A DNA stretch of 19,743 nt from Chitinispirillales bacterium. GTDB lineage: Bacteria; Fibrobacterota; Chitinivibrionia; Chitinivibrionales; Chitinivibrionaceae. Below the pieces are notes generated by a model. That model ran no database searches, was not told where the DNA came from, and saw nothing but the letters and a program-made list of their open reading frames with translations. Each line of letters begins with the position of its first letter. Position 1 is the first letter of the stretch. The stretch is taken from the NCBI GenBank assembly GCA_031254455.1, contig JAIRUI010000041.1:1-19743 (forward strand). Direction: 5' to 3'. The translations under genes and the position numbers were made by a program. Shown here piece after piece: positions 14,590 through 19,743 of this stretch.

Positions 14590-14988
14590 ATGCAGTTATT
14601 ATTAGACATGGACGTTGGAACCGAGTGGGATTTGGCATTGCGCCCAAACGAGCATGGGAAGTATAATTTCGTCTGGCAGGACGAGCCCGAGATAGATTTG
14701 AGACAGAGAATAAAGTATTATCTTCGTACGTATCGCGGCGAATATCCCATTCGAGAAGAATTGGGTCTGCCTTATTTTGAACAGTTTTTTCGCAAAGGCG
14801 TAGAGCCGGCGGCGATTGAAAATACTATCACGCAGTATATCGCCGACAGGCTTTATCAGGATACGGCGTATCAAGTTCAAGAAATCGAATGTAAAGTAAT
14901 GAATTACAATCCGGCGAAGCGCGTCCTTGAATTATTTTTATTTCTGAAAACCGACATAACGGAGGTGACGATAAATGAAATTTTTTGA
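14590..14988 (+). CDS. gp25-like baseplate wedge protein
   Basis: The 132-residue protein starts at an ATG after AGGAGG, eight bases past the spike stop. The GPW/gp25 signature is clear: DLRQRIKYYLRTYRGEYPIR, then EELGLPYFEQFFRKG, the conserved 'R-x-x-I-x-x-x-L-x-T-x-x-G-E-x-x-x-x-x-x-x-G-x-P' pattern. An amphipathic helix and two terminal strands (ECKVMNYNPAKRVLELFLFL) follow. The protein is a core wedge component conserved from T4 and P2 to R-type pyocins and the type VI secretion baseplate, where it templates sheath assembly. The C-terminus overlaps the baseplate J gene by 14 bases, and such linkage of W and J genes is typical. Confidence 0.88.
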   Translation: MQLLLDMDVGTEWDLALRPNEHGKYNFVWQDEPEIDLRQRIKYYLRTYRGEYPIREELGLPYFEQFFRKGVEPAAIENTITQYIADRLYQDTAYQVQEIECKVMNYNPAKRVLELFLFLKTDITEVTINEIF

Positions 14989-16534
14989 CAGAAATCTCGG
15001 GCTTACCAAAGCCGGTTTGGAAATTCCTTCTATGGAAGAGATTATCCGACAAAATTACAAATACCTTGAAGAAAAAACCGGAAAACAGATAGACAGGGCA
15101 AGCGACGGTCCGATAGGACAGTTATTTGAGATTTCGGCGAAATTTTGGCTTGATACGTGGAAACAACTGCAGGTGTTCGTAGGATTGTTCGCTTATCCGC
15201 GGGGGATATTCGCCGACTGGTTTGCAGGCTATACCGGGTTCAAACGGCTTCCCGCGATAAACGCTTCCGCTATATTGGACGTGTACGGAAAAATAGGAGC
15301 GGATTCGCAGTTATCCAATCTTCCCGAGTTTAACGATATAAACGGTAAATCCTGGACGCGCAAAATCGTAAAAGACGGTTTGGGCGTGGACATGGAGTCC
15401 CGCGGCGGCACGATACAATTCCCCCGCGAAAACATTACTTCCTTTCTTATAAACTGGGGCGAATTCGACGCTGAGAAAGGAGGGACTTTCACCGTGACGA
15501 ATCATCGAACGAACGTCCCTTATTCTATGATATCGGCGTATGAAGACGACGACAGGGCGACGCTGCAAAACAGGTTCGACACCGTTCTGAACAAATTTAG
15601 TATCGTTAAAAATTTTAACGACAACGAAAATTTCTGGCTTTGCAAAATGCCTTTCGGAGAGATGTGCGGCATCGACGATACGAATATGGGAACTTTTGCG
15701 GATATGGTCGCGACGCCGTATCAGGTTTATGTGGAAAATAAAGATTATAAGAGCGGAGAAATACTGCCGGCTCACAGCATAAATTCGCTTGCGAGTAAAG
15801 CCACAAATTTATTTACCTGTACAAATCCGACCGCGATGTTTAGGGCGCGGGGCGGCGAAACGGATTTGGAATTATTTCGCAGGATGCGATATTCCCGCCG
15901 CATGTACGGCGGATGTTCCGCGGTCGCGCTGGAACAAAGATTGGCGCAGGAAGTCCCGGGAGTATCGTTTTGCAGGATTATGGAAAACGCGGCGGGCGCT
16001 CCCAAAGAAATCAGAGCCGGAGTGTTTATGCCGCCAAAGTCCATAATGCCGCTTATAGAGGGCGGAAGTCAAGTCGGGATTGCAAATTTTTTATTCAAAT
16101 ACGTACCGTCGAATTGTACGGTATTCGGCGTCGATTTTCAAAGAACGAGAACTGTGCAGGATCCGATAACCAAAGAGTACGTTATAGATCAGGCTATAGG
16201 CTGGAACAGCCCCAAACCCAGACATATCGAAGTAAAGATTACGATTTTGGATTATCACAAAGACAATCCTTTTCCGGTAGGCGGCGAAAATCGTATCAAA
16301 GAAGAAATTCTTAACTGGGCGTACGGACGCTACGGCATAGGAGAAGATTTTATTTTGAAAGACCTTTACACGCCGATAAACAAGGTTATAGGAACCGCAA
16401 GGGTGCTTATCGAGCAAAGAAACGCGGGCGAAGATTCAAATTGGAAAACGTCGTTATCCCAAAGAGATTATACGGACAACGACGTTCGTTTGATAGACGA
16501 GTACGTTCATCTTAACGATATTCAGGTGAGTTAA
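14975..16534 (+). CDS. baseplate J-like protein
   Basis: This 519-residue wedge protein starts inside the gp25 gene with GGAGGTGA seven bases before the ATG. Family features are the N-terminal GLEIPSMEEIIRQNYKYLEE and RASDGPIGQLFEISAKFW ('D-x-x-x-x-x-G-x-L-x-x-x-x-A'), then LFAYPRGIFADWFAGYTGFK. Central beta-rich sequence is followed by ARGGETDLELFRRMRYSRRM ('GG-x-x-x-E-x-x-x-x-R-R') and VPGVSFCRIMENA, another J-family hallmark. Helical and strand elements near the C-terminus include GGENRIKEEILNWAYGRYGI. J homologues (gp6 of T4) form the outer wedge ring that opens the baseplate on target contact. The length is above small P2 J (about 300) but normal for this broader group. The frame is intact. 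Confidence 0.88.
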   Translation: MKFFDRNLGLTKAGLEIPSMEEIIRQNYKYLEEKTGKQIDRASDGPIGQLFEISAKFWLDTWKQLQVFVGLFAYPRGIFADWFAGYTGFKRLPAINASAILDVYGKIGADSQLSNLPEFNDINGKSWTRKIVKDGLGVDMESRGGTIQFPRENITSFLINWGEFDAEKGGTFTVTNHRTNVPYSMISAYEDDDRATLQNRFDTVLNKFSIVKNFNDNENFWLCKMPFGEMCGIDDTNMGTFADMVATPYQVYVENKDYKSGEILPAHSINSLASKATNLFTCTNPTAMFRARGGETDLELFRRMRYSRRMYGGCSAVALEQRLAQEVPGVSFCRIMENAAGAPKEIRAGVFMPPKSIMPLIEGGSQVGIANFLFKYVPSNCTVFGVDFQRTRTVQDPITKEYVIDQAIGWNSPKPRHIEVKITILDYHKDNPFPVGGENRIKEEILNWAYGRYGIGEDFILKDLYTPINKVIGTARVLIEQRNAGEDSNWKTSLSQRDYTDNDVRLIDEYVHLNDIQVS

Positions 16535-16537
16535 ATT

Positions 16538-16756
16538 ATGACGATAATCGAAATACCGCTTAAATACGGCGACGAAGAATACGGCGGCGAAATCGACGGA
16601 ATTCCGGTTTGGAATTACAAAAACGAGGGGACGAAATACATAGTTATTCCTCCGATAAAACCTGTAAAACCGGATCCCGATTTGATAGAAGGTTTGGAAG
16701 ACGAAGTCGAGATGTGGCTGATAGACCAGTACAGAGAGGATTTTCTGAATGGCTAA
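16538..16756 (+). CDS. small hypothetical acidic protein in baseplate operon
   Basis: The 72-residue product starts three bases after the J stop, with AGGTGAG upstream, and ends eight bases into the next gene. It is too small for a known wedge component. The sequence contains YGDEEYGGEIDG followed by PVWNYKNEGTKY. This weakly echoes the YGDG...YKNE module of two other operon genes. A Pro-rich strand follows (YIVIPPIKPVKPDPD), then an acidic C-terminal helix. It may be an adaptor or chaperone for the large protein encoded next, which is inference from position and overlap. I find no homologous family by eye. Confidence 0.6.
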   Translation: MTIIEIPLKYGDEEYGGEIDGIPVWNYKNEGTKYIVIPPIKPVKPDPDLIEGLEDEVEMWLIDQYREDFLNG

Positions 16757-18347
16757 AAACCTGAAGGCCCTGCTTAAAATATTTACTTTACAGCGTCACG
16801 ACGTTCTTGAGGCTCAGAACGGTATTTTATACGCTTTGAACAACGAAGTTTCAAGAACTTCAAAAACTCCGGTCAACGCTCGAGAAGAAGCGCGTAAAAT
16901 TCGCAATTATATAATCGGCGGCGACGCGGCGGGTTTGGAAGACATAGAAATTGAAATTTTACAGAAACTCGCTCTTTCCTGGGGAAATATCGAGCAGTCG
17001 ATTACCGCGATAAAATTGTTTTTGCGGCAGTATAAAAACGCGCCGTATCCGTCCGATATAGGATTTGAAATACTTGAAATTCGCAGAGCCGAGGCGCTGG
17101 TAAAAACCCGATACAAAAACGATAAAGACTCAAATTTCAAAGAATTTCCTGCGGATAACGATTTACACATATTTTTGGACAAAGAGTATTACGACGTGTT
17201 AAGCGGAAACGAATTAATCGATAAATGGTTAAGAAGGACGGGCGATTATAAAGATTTTGAGGAGCGGGACAGAGATTTAATTCAGATAATTATAAATTCG
17301 TATAACAATCCTGAAAATATAAAATTGACGACATATAACGTTACGGATTTTGTCGGTAATATCGATATGAAAACGATTATCGACGCGGCGTTTTTTGGCG
17401 GCGGCGACGAAAAGATCGGTAAATCCCGTCTTGTATCGTTGCTTAATTCGGTCGAAGAGAATAAACGCAGAACGATTACGCAGAATTTGGTAAATAAAAT
17501 TGCAGAGTTTGTCCCGGCGACGGTCGATACGATTTATTATTTGAATTTGGTAGAATTGATAACAAAAACGATTACGATTAAGATTTACGGCGATGGGAAA
17601 GGAACGGGAAACGTTAGAAATTTTGTTTACGGCGACGGCTTCTACGGCGTTCACCCGTATAAAAACGAATGGAGTGAAGAAGACAAAGACGAGTGGGAAG
17701 GAGAATACGAAGAAATTGAAGTTATTCGTCCGAATAATATTTGGTATGTCGATTTTTCGTTTTCGACTAATTATTGGAAATATGAGGACGGCGGCTGGAA
17801 AAAATTTTATGACGAAAGCGGAGATTATTTAGAAAAAAAGGGATGGAATTTAATAGAAAGATTCGGAAAATGGAAAAGTACCAGATTTGATTCGCCAAAC
17901 TTGCCAAGCGAAGAAGAATTTAATAGATATAGTTTTGCAGAGCCGAGTACATATTCAAAACAAGTTTATGCTTATGACGATACAACAATAATTAACGATA
18001 GCAGTAACGGTAACGATGGCAACGAAAACGGCGGACACCCGCCTGCAACGCAAAAAGATAATTTTAGAACTATAGAAGAAACAATAGATATTATTATTGC
18101 AAAAGGTTGGACACCCATCCCTTCTGGTTTTTACACACCTTTAATACGAAGTTTTTTACTTTCATATAACAATCCTAATGACGTTCCTATATTGCAAGAG
18201 AACATATCGGATTTCTTTGATACTACTACTTTTTTTAATAGATTTTTAATATCTCCGATTAACGGCGGCGCAGGAGTGGTTGGTAATCCTGGAACGACAT
18301 TATCAAGAATGATTACGATTATGAGAGTTTATACAAGATGGGAATAA
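16749..18347 (+). CDS. large unrecognised baseplate/fibre-region protein in the gpI position
   Basis: The 532-residue protein begins at an ATG within the previous gene, with GAGAGGA nearby. In standard modules the gene after J is gpI, and this may be its functional counterpart, but there is no sequence proof. Residues 1-280 are helical (LKALLKIFTLQRHDVLEAQN; LVNKIAEFVPATVDTIYYLN). At residue 293 comes VYGDGFYGVHPYKNEW, shared with the 12322 gene, then an acidic run. A Trp/Tyr-rich segment (IWYVDFSFSTNYWKYEDGGW) and an Asn/Gly/Asp linker at about 416-430 follow. Residues around 184 (SYNNPEN...VTDFVGN) recur around 472 (SYNNPND...ISDFFDT), so the terminal roughly 80 residues look like a duplicate of about 160-240. 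From about 17.85 kb the DNA becomes AT-richer with few CG pairs, suggesting a swapped C-terminal module. Confidence 0.62.
   Translation: MAKNLKALLKIFTLQRHDVLEAQNGILYALNNEVSRTSKTPVNAREEARKIRNYIIGGDAAGLEDIEIEILQKLALSWGNIEQSITAIKLFLRQYKNAPYPSDIGFEILEIRRAEALVKTRYKNDKDSNFKEFPADNDLHIFLDKEYYDVLSGNELIDKWLRRTGDYKDFEERDRDLIQIIINSYNNPENIKLTTYNVTDFVGNIDMKTIIDAAFFGGGDEKIGKSRLVSLLNSVEENKRRTITQNLVNKIAEFVPATVDTIYYLNLVELITKTITIKIYGDGKGTGNVRNFVYGDGFYGVHPYKNEWSEEDKDEWEGEYEEIEVIRPNNIWYVDFSFSTNYWKYEDGGWKKFYDESGDYLEKKGWNLIERFGKWKSTRFDSPNLPSEEEFNRYSFAEPSTYSKQVYAYDDTTIINDSSNGNDGNENGGHPPATQKDNFRTIEETIDIIIAKGWTPIPSGFYTPLIRSFLLSYNNPNDVPILQENISDFFDTTTFFNRFLISPINGGAGVVGNPGTTLSRMITIMRVYTRWE
17625..17672 (+). repeat. YGDG...YKNE module, copy 2
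   Basis: This is the second copy of the element at 12523-12570, with 39 of 48 bases identical by eye and differences mostly at third positions or in the variable codon pair. It lies in the middle of the 532-residue protein. A third, protein-level-only echo lies in the small gene at about 16562-16627. Confidence 0.75.
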
Positions 18348-18351
18348 TGAT

Positions 18352-19236
18352 ATGGCAACTATAACATTTAATAGTAATGGCGGGAGTGCAGTAGATTCGA
18401 TTACTGCTGATGCAGGAGCAATGATAACACTTCCTCTTACAAAACGAAGCGGATTTTTTGATAATGGTTGGTTGAAAACTCCTATAATAACAGTTGAACA
18501 ATTGTTAAATTTATCGGAAGAAGAAGTTGACGCAAAATTTGTAGGAAATCCTGACGACACATTTACATTAAATGAAAACCTTAATGTTTTTATGTTATGG
18601 GTAGAAGGAAATATTATAACATTTAATAGTAATGGAGGAAGTGCAATAGATCAAATACAAACTACACGGTACGATGAAATTATAACTTTACCAAATTCTA
18701 CAAAAGACAGTTATGCTTTGAATGGCTGGTATTCTGCGTTAACGGGTGGAACTAGAATTGGTGGAGCAAATGAAGTTATTAATAATCCGAATTCTACTAT
18801 AACTTGGTATGCTCAATGGATGGAATTACCATCGTCGGAAGTAAATTTCAAAGGGAATGACGGAGTTCCAGAATCTCAAATAAAAAGAGGAGAAATAGGT
18901 TCAAAAATATCTGCTGATATTACACCGTTAAAACAAAATAAGTTGTTTAGATTTTGGAGCAGTGATTCGAAAGGAACGGATAACCTGGGAACTGCTGTTG
19001 AAGTATTATCGCAAAACAGGTCTGTTTTTGCACAATTTAAACGAGATTGGAAATTTTTCTTTTTTAGCGAAACCGATGAAGAAGGGAATAAAACTTATAT
19101 CGCCGAAAGATTTCAAACGAAAGGCGTTAAAAACAAATTTTATAAAATTTTACGAGATACGCCGGACGAGCTTAAGAAATTTAGTATCTTATATAAAATT
19201 TTAGAGCGGAAAGGAAAAAGTTATGCAGACAATTAA
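18352..19236 (+). CDS. tail-associated protein with InlB B-repeats (Listeria-Bacteroides repeat)
   Basis: The 294-residue protein starts at an ATG four bases past the previous stop with only a GGGA-type site. Residues 1-225 contain three copies of the Flg_new/InlB B-repeat beta-grasp unit. The first begins ITFNSNGGSAVDSI and has GWLKTP. The second begins ITFNSNGGSAIDQI and has LNGWYSALTGGTRI and ITWYAQW. The third is diverged, with VNFKGNDGVPESQI, FRFWSSDSKGTDN and RSVFAQF. Such repeats occur in secreted and surface adhesins. Here, at the fibre position of a tail operon, a receptor-binding or surface-display role is the likely reading. There is no signal peptide, consistent with a particle component. 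The last 70 residues (FFFFSETDEEGNKTYIAERF and a Lys-rich helix) differ from the repeats and match the operon's base composition better. Confidence 0.75.
   Translation: MATITFNSNGGSAVDSITADAGAMITLPLTKRSGFFDNGWLKTPIITVEQLLNLSEEEVDAKFVGNPDDTFTLNENLNVFMLWVEGNIITFNSNGGSAIDQIQTTRYDEIITLPNSTKDSYALNGWYSALTGGTRIGGANEVINNPNSTITWYAQWMELPSSEVNFKGNDGVPESQIKRGEIGSKISADITPLKQNKLFRFWSSDSKGTDNLGTAVEVLSQNRSVFAQFKRDWKFFFFSETDEEGNKTYIAERFQTKGVKNKFYKILRDTPDELKKFSILYKILERKGKSYADN
18361..18649 (+). repeat. direct repeat of InlB B-repeat coding sequence
   Basis: Bases 18361-18394 and 18616-18649 match at 31 of 34 positions, 255 bases (85 codons) apart and in frame. They encode the first strand of repeats one and two. 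The high DNA identity suggests recent duplication or gene conversion of the units. Confidence 0.8.
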
Positions 19237-19743
19237 ATTAAAAAATATTCTGAATCAAGAAGATAAGGAATATTTTAGTGAAATCTGCGTTCATCTCGGT
19301 TACGATAATCAAGAAGTTTCTTCCTTTCTCCCCGCCAATTTGCGTTGCAGGATGTTATTTGATTGCTTAGTTGATTTTCGGAAAAAAAACGAAGACGGAA
19401 GTGAAGGGCCATGGGAAAGAGGACAGGAAAATATCAGTATAGTAATACCTTCCGCTTCGGAAATGATAGATTTGATCCTTGGAAGAACAGACGAAGCGTA
19501 TCCGTCCAATTTAACGGTTTCCGTAGATTTGTGGAAATCGTTGCTTTATTATTGTCAGGTGTTTTTGGGCGTAATGAAAAATTCTCCCATTCAATTTTCT
19601 TTGAGCAACGCGGATTCTGCAAGCAAAAACTTTGACAGATTTGAAGAATATTTGAATTGGATAGTATCGGGCGGCGATGACGATAAGGGAGAACGGGGAA
19701 TGGCGGTTATTTCCACTCACTTAAATTCGACCGACGTGTATCA
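19223..19743 (+). CDS. unrecognised tail-operon protein, C-terminus beyond window
   Basis: An ATG at 19223 overlaps the previous gene by 14 bases, has AAGGA at 19211-19215, and the frame stays open through the last base, giving at least 173 residues. No family is recognised. The N-terminus reads MQTIKLKNILNQEDKEYF, followed by an apparently soluble alpha/beta sequence with ENISIVIPSASEMIDLILGR, VSVDLWKSLLYYCQVFLGVM and an acidic Gly/Asp loop before the window end. In comparable operons this slot holds fibre-assembly chaperones or further fibre genes. Base composition is back to the operon norm, unlike the preceding AT-rich stretch. Confidence 0.65.
   Translation, partial: MQTIKLKNILNQEDKEYFSEICVHLGYDNQEVSSFLPANLRCRMLFDCLVDFRKKNEDGSEGPWERGQENISIVIPSASEMIDLILGRTDEAYPSNLTVSVDLWKSLLYYCQVFLGVMKNSPIQFSLSNADSASKNFDRFEEYLNWIVSGGDDDKGERGMAVISTHLNSTDVY

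Noticed and set aside
15311..15775. Minus-strand ORF of 154 codons inside the baseplate J gene
   Set aside because: It overlaps a well-supported J-family frame, is rich in Arg/His/Phe as expected of an antisense shadow, and has no motif.
7258..19743. Type VI secretion or classical PVC/afp-type eCIS
   Set aside because: No ClpV-, IcmF-, DotU-like or AAA+ ATPase gene is visible. The sheath and tube are of the phage DUF3383/DUF3277 kind, so a phage-tail-derived particle is the better description.
1..19743. tRNA genes, CRISPR arrays, insertion sequences, att sites
   Set aside because: No cloverleaf-like sequence, no regularly spaced repeats, no transposase or integrase frame and no convincing att duplication were found by eye in the intergenic regions.

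Overview
The window comes from a diderm (Gram-negative-type) bacterium of moderate-to-low GC. The evidence is a lipobox lipoprotein, a 12-TM RND/MMPL exporter and a membrane-anchored AraC regulator with an outward-facing sensor. No marker gene fixes the phylum. A PPi-type phosphofructokinase and a glycan-sensor-like AraC protein would suit anaerobic gut lineages such as Fibrobacterota/Chitinivibrionia or Spirochaetota, but that is a guess. TAG ends at least two genes, so the standard code is assumed.

Region 1 (1-7.1 kb) is chromosomal in character. It holds the C-terminal end of a KTSC-domain protein, a doubtful minus-strand ORF remnant, a transmembrane AraC-family regulator, a decayed C-terminal stub of a DNA methyltransferase, and a lysine-rich small protein. 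These are followed by a PPi-dependent phosphofructokinase translationally overlapped by an MMPL exporter, a convergent lipoprotein, and a DUF486 membrane protein.

Region 2 (7.18 kb to the window end) is one co-directional, tightly packed operon for a contractile phage-type tail. It begins at a near-consensus sigma-70 promoter. The order is sheath (DUF3383-like), tube (DUF3277-like), tail chaperone with an out-of-frame extension, a very short tape measure, a Dit-like protein, a small acidic protein, hub, Gp138-type spike, gp25-like wedge, baseplate J and a small protein. Last come a large protein in the gpI/fibre position, an InlB-B-repeat protein and an unrecognised gene cut by the window end. 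Most junctions are overlaps or a few bases, which implies translational coupling.

No capsid, portal, terminase, integrase or replication gene is visible, and the sheath gene lies directly beside housekeeping genes. This points to a headless contractile particle (tailocin or extracellular injection system) or to a tail remnant, rather than a complete prophage. Head genes downstream of the window cannot be excluded.

The main oddities are: an in-frame amber codon at sheath codon 65; a chaperone arrangement that needs a +1/-2 shift; a 266-aa tape measure implying a tail of only about 40 nm; a YGDG...YKNE module shared by separate baseplate-region genes; an internal duplication in the 532-aa protein; and a host-recognition end with distinctly more AT-rich composition and InlB-type repeats.
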